A DNA stretch of 8,539 nucleotides. Source: Betaproteobacteria bacterium (GTDB taxonomy: Bacteria > Pseudomonadota > Gammaproteobacteria > Burkholderiales > Burkholderiaceae_E). The stretch spans positions 1-8,539 of the forward strand of contig VGHV01000086.1 in NCBI GenBank assembly GCA_016868095.1. Reading direction: 5' to 3'. Within the stretch, counting starts at the first letter, position 1; each line of letters opens with the position of its first letter. The translations under genes were made by a program, and so were the position numbers. The notes under the pieces were generated by a model that was not told the DNA's origin, did no database searches, and was given only the letters and a program-made list of their open reading frames with translations. Shown here one piece after another: positions 1-8,210 of the stretch.

Positions 1-314
<314 letters not shown>

Positions 315-386
315 ATTGAGGGCCATCGCTTTGTCGTTTTTGGCAAAGTACCCGAAGGTTTTGACGAGCTGTAACTCAGGTCTTTT

Positions 387-390
387 GAGG
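387..390 (+). promoter_or_regulatory. Ribosome binding site of pheT
   Basis: GAGG lies five bases before the ATG at 396, a normal Shine-Dalgarno position. It supports this start, which also matches the usual N-terminus MKFSEQWLR of PheT proteins. Confidence 0.7.
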
Positions 391-395
391 CTTTT

Positions 396-2825
396 ATGAA
401 ATTTTCAGAACAGTGGCTTCGGCAGTATGTGAATCCCGATTGGAGCACGCAAGAGCTCGCCGACGCACTCACCATGGCTGGCCTTGAGGTTGAATCGCTC
501 GAGTCGCTGGCTCCTGCCTTTAGTCAGGTTGTGGTTGCACGCATCGAGCGCGTCGAGGCACATCCAAACGCAGACCGTTTGCGTGTTTGCCATGTTGACG
601 TAGGGCAGGCTGATTTGGCGCAGATTGTCTGTGGCGCTCCCAACGCAGCCGCAGGCATCATGGTCGCATGTGCTTTACCAGGCGCCGAGCTGCCTGGAGG
701 GCTGCAAATTAAACCCGTGACCATGAGAGGGGTCCAGAGTGCTGGCATGCTGTGCTCGGCAAAAGAGCTCGGTTTGTCGCAAGACCATCAAGGCTTGATG
801 CTCCTCGAAGAGGGTCTGCCGCTCGGGCAGAATCTGCGCGAAGCGTTGAGACTTGATGACCAACAGTTTTTGCTCAAGCTCACACCCAATCGGCCCGATT
901 GCCTCGGTGTTCGCGGGATCGCTAGAGAGGTGGCTGCTCTGAGCGGGGCCTCGCTTGCCCCACGCCCGGTCATTGAAGTGCAAGCTGAAATCGCTGACCG
1001 CCTGCCGGTACGCATTGAGGCACCCGATTTGTGCGGCCGGTTTTGTGGCCGGGTTATTCGCGGCGTGAATCCCAAGGCGCAAACGCCAAAGTGGATGAAG
1101 GACAGGCTTGAGCGAGCAGGGCAGCGGAGCATTTCGGCCCTGGTCGATATTTCCAACTACGTGATGTTGGAGCTATCCAGGCCCACACATGTTTTCGATT
1201 TGGACCGGATTAAGGGTGGATTGAATGTTCGTTGGGCCAGGCGGGGAGAGCGTTTGAAGCTTTTGAATGGCCAGACGATCGAGCTCGATGAACAGGTTGG
1301 TGTGATCGCTGATGACCAGGCTATTGAGAGTCTGGCAGGGATTATGGGTGGCGATGCAACAGCGGTATCGGACGATACAAGCAATATCTACGTTGAGGCG
1401 GCTTTTTGGTGGCCACAGGCCATCGCTGGGCGGGCGCGTCGCTATAATTTTTCGACCGATGCGGGTCATCGCTTCGAACGCGGCGTCGATGCACACACGA
1501 CTGCCTCTGAGCTCGATTATTTGTGTGCCTTGATCCTTGAGATATGTGGGGGGCAAGCAGGACCGCTCGATGACCAGGTGATCGCGCTGCCCGAACGAAA
1601 GCCCGTCCAAATGCGACTCGAGCGCGCCAGAAAGGTTTCAGGTATCGATTTATCGCCTGAGGAGATCAGTACGGCCTTCACTCGGCTTGGCATTGGCTTT
1701 CGATGGCTTGGGTGTGCTGAAGGTATCGAGCGCGCCCAAGATGAGGTTATCGAGGTGGAGCCACCAAGTTACCGCTTCGATCTCCACATCGAGGAGGACT
1801 TAATCGAGGAGGTCGTTCGTCTTTGGGGGTTCGATCGCTTGCCGCAGCGTCCCCCGAAGGCGAGCACGCTCATGCGCGAGGCGCCAGAAGCTAGCCGTAG
1901 TTTGCTACAAGTTAAGACATTGATTGCCGCCCGCGGCTATCAAGAAGTCATCAATTACAGCTTTGTTTCATCGGCCCTTGATGAGAGCGTCTCGGGCGAA
2001 AAAGGGATTGCCTTGCTCAATCCCATCGCCTCGCAGCTCGACGTGATGCGCACCAGTCTTGTCACCGGATTGATCGACAGCCTCCGTTTCAATCTGAATC
2101 GAAAGGCCGAGAGGGTGCGTATCTTTGAGTGCGGTCGTGTGTTTCATAAGCAGGCTGATGCCGAGGCGGATTTGCTCGAAGTCGCGGGCATTAGGCAGCC
2201 TATAAAACTAGCCCTACTTGCCTATGGTGCTCGATATGCTGAGCACTGGTCCGATAGCAAACGCTTGGTTGATTTCTTTGACCTAAAAGGTGATTTGGAG
2301 TCGGTGATTGGCACTGACAGGTTTCAATGCCGGAAATGGGTCGATAGTGAAAAATTGCCCCCATGCCTGCACCCCAAACAAAGCGCCGTCATCGAAGTGG
2401 CCGGCAAGCACGCAGGCTGGATCGGGGTCTTGCATCCTCAGCTACAGCAATCTCTCGAACTCAGCTCAGCTCCCGTGCTTGCTGAGCTGGCCATCTGGGC
2501 GCTAACCGACAAGTTGATGCCGAGTCCTGCTGCACCTTCAAAGTTTCCGCCTGTCGTTCGCGATCTTGCCTTTGTCGTTAGCCAGGCCCTTGCGTCGGAA
2601 GAACTGGCCGCTGGGCTCAAACGCTTAGGTGGTACCCGGCTCGTCAACCTGACGCTCTTTGACGAATACCGCGGCAAAGGATTGAAAGACAATGAGAAAA
2701 GTCTTGCATTCCGTCTCCGTTTCCAAGATACTGAGCGCACGCTTGAGGAGTCGGAAGTTCAGGGACTACTTCAGCAGATGATCGAGGGTATGCAATCGGC
2801 ATGCGATGCGCGCCTGAGAAGTTAA
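396..2825 (+). CDS. pheT: Phenylalanyl-tRNA synthetase beta subunit
   Basis: Beta chain of the cytoplasmic PheRS heterotetramer: it supports the alpha catalytic site, binds tRNA and hydrolyses mischarged Tyr-tRNA-Phe. At 809 aa it is full length for the bacterial family. Domains in order: an N-terminal module plus EMAP-II-like tRNA-binding domain (about 40-150, with AHPNADRLRVC and CGAPN), the B3/4 editing domain (about 213-390), the B5 domain (about 400-475, with PSYRFDLHIEEDLIEE), the catalytic-like core (about 490-690) and the C-terminal FDX-ACB anticodon-binding domain (about 717-808, PPVVRDLAFVV). Editing-site residues known from E. coli fall at the same numbers: His265, Gly318, Glu334, Thr354 and Ala356, so proofreading should be intact. 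It follows pheS and precedes ihfA by 27 bases, the conserved proteobacterial order. No frameshift or truncation is visible. Confidence 0.98.
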   Translation: MKFSEQWLRQYVNPDWSTQELADALTMAGLEVESLESLAPAFSQVVVARIERVEAHPNADRLRVCHVDVGQADLAQIVCGAPNAAAGIMVACALPGAELPGGLQIKPVTMRGVQSAGMLCSAKELGLSQDHQGLMLLEEGLPLGQNLREALRLDDQQFLLKLTPNRPDCLGVRGIAREVAALSGASLAPRPVIEVQAEIADRLPVRIEAPDLCGRFCGRVIRGVNPKAQTPKWMKDRLERAGQRSISALVDISNYVMLELSRPTHVFDLDRIKGGLNVRWARRGERLKLLNGQTIELDEQVGVIADDQAIESLAGIMGGDATAVSDDTSNIYVEAAFWWPQAIAGRARRYNFSTDAGHRFERGVDAHTTASELDYLCALILEICGGQAGPLDDQVIALPERKPVQMRLERARKVSGIDLSPEEISTAFTRLGIGFRWLGCAEGIERAQDEVIEVEPPSYRFDLHIEEDLIEEVVRLWGFDRLPQRPPKASTLMREAPEASRSLLQVKTLIAARGYQEVINYSFVSSALDESVSGEKGIALLNPIASQLDVMRTSLVTGLIDSLRFNLNRKAERVRIFECGRVFHKQADAEADLLEVAGIRQPIKLALLAYGARYAEHWSDSKRLVDFFDLKGDLESVIGTDRFQCRKWVDSEKLPPCLHPKQSAVIEVAGKHAGWIGVLHPQLQQSLELSSAPVLAELAIWALTDKLMPSPAAPSKFPPVVRDLAFVVSQALASEELAAGLKRLGGTRLVNLTLFDEYRGKGLKDNEKSLAFRLRFQDTERTLEESEVQGLLQQMIEGMQSACDARLRS

Positions 2826-2852
2826 AGCTCATGACAATCCCTGGTGTTAACA

Positions 2853-3191
2853 ATGATGCAAGCCATTGATGAGAGCGCAACCCTTACCAAAGCCGAACTT
2901 GCCGAAATGCTTTTCGAGCGCGTTGGCCTCAATAAGCGCGAATCCAAAGACCTAGTTGACATGTTCTTCCAAGAAGTCAGCGATGCCCTTTCAAGCGGTT
3001 TATCGGTCAAGCTCTCCGGATTTGGTAATTTTCAGCTACGTGATAAGCCGCAGCGGCCGGGGCGAAATCCAAAGACGGGTGAAGTTATACCGATATCAGC
3101 GCGCCGTGTTGTCACATTCCATGCAAGCCAAAAGCTCAAGGCCCAGATCGATTCGGGTCAATTTGTGCCTGCTAAGGGTGCTGAACTTTAA
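2853..3191 (+). CDS. ihfA: Integration host factor alpha subunit
   Basis: Alpha subunit of IHF, the heterodimeric nucleoid protein that bends DNA sharply at specific sites in replication, recombination and sigma-54 promoter activation. From ATG 2853 it has 112 aa, slightly longer than the E. coli protein (99 aa) because of about eight extra N-terminal and a few C-terminal residues. The helical dimerisation body ([20 protein letters not shown], residues 11-30) is followed by VKLSGFGNF (52-60). The DNA-binding arm is [18 protein letters not shown] (68-85), in which Pro73 corresponds to the proline that intercalates in the minor groove. The [11 protein letters not shown] ending marks the alpha rather than the beta subunit. 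A GTG at 2844 and a second ATG at 2856 are in frame; TGGTG at 2842-2846 is only a weak ribosome site, so the exact start is uncertain. The partner gene ihfB is not in the window. Confidence 0.95.
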   Translation: MMQAIDESATLTKAELAEMLFERVGLNKRESKDLVDMFFQEVSDALSSGLSVKLSGFGNFQLRDKPQRPGRNPKTGEVIPISARRVVTFHASQKLKAQIDSGQFVPAKGAEL

Positions 3192-3202
3192 AAGCGCATG
3201 TC

Positions 3203-3802
3203 ATGACGCAGGACGACGATAGCGCCTACTTGAAAACCCGCGGGATGGTCGATCAATTGCTGCCACCGATTCCCGCAAAGCGCTATTTCACGATTGGTGA
3301 AGTAAGCGATCTTTGCGCTGTTAAGCCACATGTGCTGCGCTATTGGGAGCAGGAGTTTACACAGCTTCGTCCGATGAAGCGTCGAGGCAATCGGCGCTAC
3401 TACCAGCACCATGAAGTCCTCTTAGTTCGGAAGATCCGTGAATTGCTCTATGACGAAGGCTTCACGATTCAAGGGGCGCGGATGCGCTTGTCAGGGCGTC
3501 AGACCATCTCCAACCTGCAAGCCGAGGCGGCTGCTATCTCGCGGACTCAACCTCTCGAGCACGAAGAGGCTAAGGCATCAGAGAGCGGCAGCGCCATGGG
3601 GGGGATGGATCAGCCTAACAAGGCTGAGACCAAGCTTTACGAGCAGGAGGCTGAGACCAAGCTTCATGAGCATGAGGCTGAGACCAAAGGGCATGAGCAG
3701 CAAGAGGATCCAAGCATCACCATGTTTGATCGATTGAGGATCGAGTTAAACGAGGTCCTCCGGTTGCTAAGCATCGATGAGGCAGCTTCAGGGCAATCAT
3801 AG
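3203..3802 (+). CDS. MerR-family transcriptional regulator (ihfA-linked type)
   Basis: A 199-aa predicted cytoplasmic DNA-binding protein. The winged helix-turn-helix lies at residues 27-95: [24 protein letters not shown] is the recognition part, and the basic wing has the run KRRGNRRYY. The sequence continues with a helix ([25 protein letters not shown]) typical of the family. The only cysteine is Cys38 inside the HTH, so it is unlikely to be a metal or redox sensor like MerR, CueR or SoxR. Residues 100-175 are a hydrophilic, Glu/Lys/His-rich linker containing a three-copy nine-residue repeat (140-166). A short amphipathic segment at 174-190 ([17 protein letters not shown]) may serve dimerisation. 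It starts 11 bases after ihfA and is probably in the same operon; MerR-type genes next to ihfA are common in Burkholderiales. The ATG at 3203 lacks a good ribosome site, and ATG 3245 is an in-frame alternative. Targets are unknown. Confidence 0.88.
   Translation: MTQDDDSAYLKTRGMVDQLLPPIPAKRYFTIGEVSDLCAVKPHVLRYWEQEFTQLRPMKRRGNRRYYQHHEVLLVRKIRELLYDEGFTIQGARMRLSGRQTISNLQAEAAAISRTQPLEHEEAKASESGSAMGGMDQPNKAETKLYEQEAETKLHEHEAETKGHEQQEDPSITMFDRLRIELNEVLRLLSIDEAASGQS
3620..3700 (+). repeat. Three tandem 27-bp coding repeats in the MerR-type gene
   Basis: Three consecutive 27-base units at 3620-3646, 3647-3673 and 3674-3700 keep the reading frame. They encode [18 protein letters not shown] and EAETKGHEQ. 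By direct comparison units 1 and 2 match at 23 of 27 bases and units 2 and 3 at 22 of 27. The common core is GGCTGAGACCAA. The repeat lies in the acidic linker after the DNA-binding domain, so copy-number change would only lengthen or shorten the linker by nine residues. Confidence 0.92.
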
Positions 3803-3844
3803 CGCCCTGGTGATACGCCCTTCCTTCGCCTGCGTGCGATAGCT

Positions 3845-3853
3845 TGGTATACT
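3845..3853 (+). promoter_or_regulatory. Extended -10 promoter of the tRNA-Pro gene
   Basis: TGGTATACT is an extended -10 element (TG, one base, then TATACT, five of six matches to TATAAT). It ends nine bases before the mature tRNA, which would place the start of transcription just upstream of it. The best -35 candidate, TTCGCC at 3825-3830 with a 17-base spacer, is poor, fitting the idea that the extended -10 compensates. Readthrough from the ihfA operon is also possible because no terminator separates them. Confidence 0.55.
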
Positions 3854-3860
3854 AGAAGGC

Positions 3861-3939
<79 letters not shown>

Positions 3940-3941
3940 AG

Positions 3942-3989
3942 CAACAAACTAAAAGGGCCAATCGACTGATTGGCCCTTTTAGTTTGTTG
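3942..3989. terminator. Perfect 22-bp hairpin, bidirectional Rho-independent terminator
   Basis: The left arm (3942-3963) and right arm (3968-3989) are exact reverse complements of 22 bases around the loop GACT. The strong core is GGGCCAATC with its complement. It is preceded by AAAA and followed by TTTT, so a GC-rich stem ending in a U run forms whichever strand is transcribed. It starts two bases after the tRNA CCA end and lies 28 bases beyond the stop codon of the convergent amidase gene. It can therefore end both the tRNA-Pro transcript and the acnA-amidase transcript. Confidence 0.88.
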
Positions 3990-4017
3990 GCGTAGCTCGT
4001 TTGATTCGCTGATTGAT

Positions 4018-5451
4018 TTAGAGGGTATTGGGCCGCTTAACAGGTCGTATGGATTCAAGCGCTCTTGCCGCTCGCAAAACAAGTGCATCGCCGAACATGG
4101 GTCCAACCAACTGAATGCCAATCGGCAAGCCGTCTGGGTTGAGTGACCAAGGAAAGCTAATGGCTGGCTGCTGAGAGAGGTTGAAGGGGAAGCTGAAAGG
4201 CGTCCACCCAAGCATGGTTTGCGCATCGTAAAGACCCGCACTGCCTGCCGCGCGTGTATCAAAAGCGCACACCGCCGTCGAAGGTGTCAGTATGAGATCA
4301 AAGCGGGTCATGAACTGCCTCAAGGTCGAGCCAAGCACCCCTCGCCTCTGATTGAAGTCGTGTATCTGCTCCGGGTTGATTGCCAAGCCCATGGTGGCTT
4401 CGGAGCGAAAGTCGGGATCGGTCAGCGCTCGCTGCTCGTCTGAAAGCTTGCGCCAAAGGTTGGCGGCACCAGCAGCCCATAGGCCAAAACTGATATCAAG
4501 TGAGTCTTCAATACCTGGATCCACAGCTTCAACATAGGCGCCTAAGGACTCCATGGCGAGAGCCGTTTCCTTCACTGCCTCCTCAATGGCCGGATCAAGT
4601 TGCCGCACATAGCCGAGTCTTGGCGAATAAGCGACCCGTAAACCAGCAAGACCCTCATCAAGTCCGATCAAATAGTTGCTCGGATCCGGAGGTAGCGAGG
4701 TCCAGTCACGCGCATCGGGCTGCTTCATGACATTCATCGCGAGCGCACAATCAATAACACTCATCGTGTGGGGACCCAAATGGGCAACCGATCCGAAAGG
4801 CGATAAGGGATAAGCTGGAATTCGCCCATAAGACGGTTTCAGGCCGACGTTGCCGCAAAACGCAGCGGGTATACGTACTGAGCCTGCGCCGTCGGTACCA
4901 ACGGCAAGTGGGCCGAAACCTGCCGCTACAGCCGCTGCTGCGCCCCCCGAGGAACCGCCTGGCGTCTTTTGCAGATGCCACGGATTTTTCGTGATCCCAG
5001 TAAGCGGCGAATTGGTTTCGCCCTTACAGCCAAACTCCGGCGTTGTGGTTTTGCCCAACACAACCGCGCCTGCTTCGCGAAGCCGTGCGCTCACCGGAGC
5101 ATCGACCGACCAGTCTTGTTTGGGATCGATGGTCTTCGAGCCACGCATCGTGGGCCAGCCTTTGGTGAGGATCAGATCTTTGATGCTGACCGGCACGCCT
5201 TCGAGCACTCTCGGAGCATTTGCGCCACCAAAGCCTGTCTCACGATGTTTGCGCCAAGCCAGCCAGCGAGTCTCGCTCTCGCGAGCGCTCTCTATCGCCC
5301 CTTGTTCATCGATGAAGCAAAAAGCATTGAGTAATGGATTGAGGTGCCCGATGCGCTCGAGCACCTCCCGAGTGCAGTCTACCGGTGAAGCCTGCCCGCT
5401 CGCGTAAAGGGCTAACAAGGCATGGGCAGGCAGCTCATAAAGCTTTGACAT
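4018..5451 (-). CDS. Amidase-signature family hydrolase, substrate unknown
   Basis: Predicted cytoplasmic amide hydrolase with the Ser-cisSer-Lys triad of the amidase-signature family. Starting at ATG 5451 it has 477 aa, normal for the family; counted from a GTG at 5469 it would be 483 aa. In the longer numbering, the catalytic lysine is Lys97 in GVPVSIKDL, the cis-serine is Ser173 in TPGGSSGGAAAA and the nucleophile is Ser197 in GTDGAGSVRIPA. The 24-residue serine spacing equals that of malonamidase E2. The ATG is preferred because GGGGTG sits six bases before it (5458-5463). There is no signal peptide. It resembles GatA in fold and size, but no gatB or gatC lies in the window, and the GETNSPLTGITKNPW stretch suits general amidases better. 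The start is about 30 bases after acnA, so it is probably co-transcribed. The substrate cannot be told from sequence. Confidence 0.92.
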   Translation of the reverse strand: MSKLYELPAHALLALYASGQASPVDCTREVLERIGHLNPLLNAFCFIDEQGAIESARESETRWLAWRKHRETGFGGANAPRVLEGVPVSIKDLILTKGWPTMRGSKTIDPKQDWSVDAPVSARLREAGAVVLGKTTTPEFGCKGETNSPLTGITKNPWHLQKTPGGSSGGAAAAVAAGFGPLAVGTDGAGSVRIPAAFCGNVGLKPSYGRIPAYPLSPFGSVAHLGPHTMSVIDCALAMNVMKQPDARDWTSLPPDPSNYLIGLDEGLAGLRVAYSPRLGYVRQLDPAIEEAVKETALAMESLGAYVEAVDPGIEDSLDISFGLWAAGAANLWRKLSDEQRALTDPDFRSEATMGLAINPEQIHDFNQRRGVLGSTLRQFMTRFDLILTPSTAVCAFDTRAAGSAGLYDAQTMLGWTPFSFPFNLSQQPAISFPWSLNPDGLPIGIQLVGPMFGDALVLRAARALESIRPVKRPNTL

Positions 5452-5457
5452 CGATGG

Positions 5458-5463
5458 CACCCC
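5458..5463 (-). promoter_or_regulatory. Ribosome binding site deciding the amidase start
   Basis: On the minus strand GGGGTG lies six bases upstream of ATG 5451. The upstream GTG at 5469 has no comparable purine-rich motif before it, so the shorter protein beginning MSKLYELPAH is preferred. Confidence 0.6.
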
Positions 5464-5481
5464 AAACACTAAATCCCAAGC

Positions 5482-8193
5482 TTAGGCCGCAGACAGCAAG
5501 TCACGCAAGACATAGGGCAGGATGCCCCCATGAAGGTAGTAGTCAACCTCAATTGCAGTGTCGATGCGCGACAGCAGCTGCACCTTGCTCGTGCTGCCAT
5601 CGCCGCGATGAATCACAAGCGCAATATCTTGTTGGGGCTTGAGTTTCGCAGGTATTTCGAGGTCAAAGCGCTCGTCGCCATGAATGCCCAAGGATTCCCA
5701 GGAGTCGCTGCCTTTGAACTGCAAAGGAAGTACGCCCATGCCCACTAAATTAGAGCGATGGATTCGCTCAAAACTCCGAGCCACCACAGCTTTAACACCG
5801 AGCAGTTGCGTGCCCTTGGCAGCCCAATCACGCGAAGAACCTGTACCGTACTCCTCACCGCCGAAGATGACCGTCGGCGTTTGCTCGTCGATATAGCGCA
5901 TGGCAGCGTCATAAATCGACAAGCTTTCGCCGCTTGGCTGATGAATGGTGATGCCGCCTTCGACTCTTGAGCCATCAGGCTTGGCGGGAATCATCAGATT
6001 TTTGATCCTGACGTTTGCGAAGGTGCCCCTCATCATGACTTCATGGTTGCCACGGCGCGAGCCATAACTATTAAAGTCGGCCTTCGCAACGCCGTTGGCA
6101 AGCAGCCACTGCCCAGCGGGTGAGCTTTCCTTGATCGAACCCGCCGGTGAGATATGGTCTGTCGTGATTGAATCACCAAAAAGTCCCAAAGCTCGCGCGC
6201 CACGGATGGCCGTTGTTTCGTGCGAGGCTTGCATGCCAAAGTCATCGAAAAATGGGGGCTTTGCGATGTAGGTTGATTTGGGCCAATCGTAGACCTGACC
6301 CTTAACGCCTTTGACCTTTTCCCAAAGCTTGCCTGGGTTCGACTTCACTTGCGCATAGTTCTCACGGAACACCTTGGGATTCATCGCATGTTTCATGAGT
6401 CGGTGTACCTCATCCGAGCTTGGCCAAATATCGCCCAGGTAAACCGGCTTGCCGCCTTTGCCGTGCCCAACCGGTTCGCTCATTAAGTCTTTGGTGACAT
6501 TGCCGGCAATTGCATAGGCGACAACGAGTGGGGGCGAAGCAAGGAAATTGGCCTTCAGGTTTGGATGAATCCGCGCTTCAAAGTTGCGGTTGCCCGAAAG
6601 CACTGCTGCGCAAATCAGATCATTTTTCGTAATCGCATCGTTGATTTCTGGTGATAGATCGCCCGCATTACCGATACAAGTTGTACAACCATAGGCTGCA
6701 ACGTTAAAGCCGAGCTTTTCCAAATAGGGAAGTAGTCCCGCCTTTTCGAGATATTCGGTCACGACCCTCGAGCCTGGTGCCAGCGAGGTCTTGATGTGTT
6801 TGGGGACGCTTAATCCAGCCTCGACCGCTTTCTTAGCCAGTAAACCGGCTGCAAGCAAAACCCCGGGATTCGATGTGTTGGTACACGAAGTGATTGCTGC
6901 GATTAGCACATCGCCATTGCGAATCGTCGACTTTCCAGCGGCAAAATCTTCATGAAGCTTGCTGGCCGCTTGGTTGAATCCGTTTTCTGAAGTGGGTTTA
7001 GAAAATAAATCGGTGAATGTTTCCTTAACATGGCCTATTTCGATGCGATCTTGCGGGCGCTTCGGACCTGCCAGTGAGGGTGCAACGGTGCCAAGATCAA
7101 GCTTGAGCAACTTGGTGAACTCAATGTCTTTTGCGTCTGACACACCGAACATGCCTTGTGCTTTAAAGTAGGCTTCAAAGGCTGAAATCTCATCCTTGGT
7201 GCGACCAGTGCCGGTGAAATATTCGATCGTCTTTTCGTCGACGGGGAAGAAACCCATGGTTGCACCGTACTCGGGGGCCATGTTGGCAATCGTTGCACGA
7301 TCGGGCAGTGCAAGGCTACGCGTGCCTTCGCCGCAGAATTCAACAAACTTACCAACGACTTTTTCTTTGCGAAGCATTTCAGTGATGCTCAGCACCAAAT
7401 CGGTGGCAGTTACCCCCTCGCGAAGACTTCCGGTGAGTTCGACACCAATGACGTCGGGCGTGAGGAAATAAACCGGTTGCCCAAGCATGCCTGCCTCGGC
7501 TTCGATACCGCCAACACCCCAGCCAACTACCCCGATGCCATTGATCATCGTGGTGTGGCTATCGGTACCCACGAGCGTATCGGGATAAAAAACAGTGCGT
7601 TTACCCGAAGCCTTCTGATGCACGCCTCGCGCCAGATATTCAAGATTAACCTGATGGACAATCCCGAACCCAGGTGGAACGACGCCAAAGGTATCAAAGG
7701 CGTTCATGCCCCACTTCATGAATTGATAACGTTCTTGATTTCGTGAGAACTCAAGTTTCATGTTGAGATCAAGCGATTTACCAGTGCCGAAATGATCGAT
7801 CATCACTGAGTGATCCACAACCAGATCGACCGGAACCAAGGGCTCGATCGTTTTTGGATTCTTTCCCATTCCCGATGCCACGTTGCGCATGGCAGCAAGG
7901 TCTGCGAGCAGGGGAACGCCGGTAAAGTCTTGCAAAACAACCCGCGCAACGACAAAGGGTATCTCCGCGGTGCGCGATGCGCGCGGCTTCCAACCGGCAA
8001 GTTGCTTGACGTGTTGCTCGGTTACTTTTTTGCCGTCACAGTTGCGCAGCACCGACTCAAGGACGATGCGAATCGACACCGGCAGTCGGGATAAGTCCTT
8101 TCCGAGTTGTTCGCCGAGTGCCTTGAGCGAATAATAATGACCTGTCTTCTGGCCGTACTTAAATGACTTAACAGACTTAAATGGATCGCTCAT
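5482..8193 (-). CDS. acnA: Aconitate hydratase A
   Basis: Monomeric cytoplasmic [4Fe-4S] enzyme interconverting citrate and isocitrate through cis-aconitate in the TCA and glyoxylate cycles. At 903 aa it is the AcnA/IRP1 type, not AcnB, with domains in the order 1-2-3-linker-4. The three cluster ligands are visible: Cys437 in [13 protein letters not shown], and Cys503 and Cys506 in [11 protein letters not shown]. Active-site stretches include [11 protein letters not shown] (123-133), [15 protein letters not shown] (208-222), [12 protein letters not shown] (533-544), the swivel-domain [15 protein letters not shown] (673-687), [12 protein letters not shown] (709-720) and [16 protein letters not shown] (779-794). 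AcnA proteins can bind mRNA when the cluster is lost; nothing here tests that. ATG 8193 has AAGGA seven bases upstream. It lies 17 bases behind the lysozyme-inhibitor-like gene and 30 bases before the amidase, with no terminator on either side. No damage is seen. Confidence 0.98.
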   Translation of the reverse strand: MSDPFKSVKSFKYGQKTGHYYSLKALGEQLGKDLSRLPVSIRIVLESVLRNCDGKKVTEQHVKQLAGWKPRASRTAEIPFVVARVVLQDFTGVPLLADLAAMRNVASGMGKNPKTIEPLVPVDLVVDHSVMIDHFGTGKSLDLNMKLEFSRNQERYQFMKWGMNAFDTFGVVPPGFGIVHQVNLEYLARGVHQKASGKRTVFYPDTLVGTDSHTTMINGIGVVGWGVGGIEAEAGMLGQPVYFLTPDVIGVELTGSLREGVTATDLVLSITEMLRKEKVVGKFVEFCGEGTRSLALPDRATIANMAPEYGATMGFFPVDEKTIEYFTGTGRTKDEISAFEAYFKAQGMFGVSDAKDIEFTKLLKLDLGTVAPSLAGPKRPQDRIEIGHVKETFTDLFSKPTSENGFNQAASKLHEDFAAGKSTIRNGDVLIAAITSCTNTSNPGVLLAAGLLAKKAVEAGLSVPKHIKTSLAPGSRVVTEYLEKAGLLPYLEKLGFNVAAYGCTTCIGNAGDLSPEINDAITKNDLICAAVLSGNRNFEARIHPNLKANFLASPPLVVAYAIAGNVTKDLMSEPVGHGKGGKPVYLGDIWPSSDEVHRLMKHAMNPKVFRENYAQVKSNPGKLWEKVKGVKGQVYDWPKSTYIAKPPFFDDFGMQASHETTAIRGARALGLFGDSITTDHISPAGSIKESSPAGQWLLANGVAKADFNSYGSRRGNHEVMMRGTFANVRIKNLMIPAKPDGSRVEGGITIHQPSGESLSIYDAAMRYIDEQTPTVIFGGEEYGTGSSRDWAAKGTQLLGVKAVVARSFERIHRSNLVGMGVLPLQFKGSDSWESLGIHGDERFDLEIPAKLKPQQDIALVIHRGDGSTSKVQLLSRIDTAIEVDYYLHGGILPYVLRDLLSAA

Positions 8194-8200
8194 GTTGGGT

Positions 8201-8205
8201 TCCTT
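8201..8205 (-). promoter_or_regulatory. Ribosome binding site of acnA
   Basis: AAGGA on the minus strand sits seven bases before the acnA ATG at 8193, inside the 17-base gap to the preceding gene. It supports the annotated start. Confidence 0.75.
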
Positions 8206-8210
8206 ATGAA

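Noticed and set aside
315..395. Possible regulatory hairpin between pheS and pheT (CTTTG 329-333 with CAAAG 344-348)
   Set aside because: Only five pairs around a ten-base loop with no U run; too weak to call an attenuator or terminator. No leader peptide is visible in this 81-base gap.
1173..1610. 145-codon minus-strand frame inside pheT
   Set aside because: It overlaps the conserved editing domain of pheT, has no ribosome site and its translation shows no recognisable family.
4850..5407. 185-codon open frame on the plus strand opposite the amidase gene
   Set aside because: It is antisense to a clear amidase with all catalytic motifs; its translation is rich in Pro, Ser and Arg without domain character, as expected of a shadow frame in GC-rich DNA.
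4018..5451. Amidase as GatA of the Asp/Glu-tRNA amidotransferase
   Set aside because: Fold and length are compatible, but gatB and gatC are absent nearby and the segment before GGSSGG differs from the GatA pattern; a general amidase call is safer.
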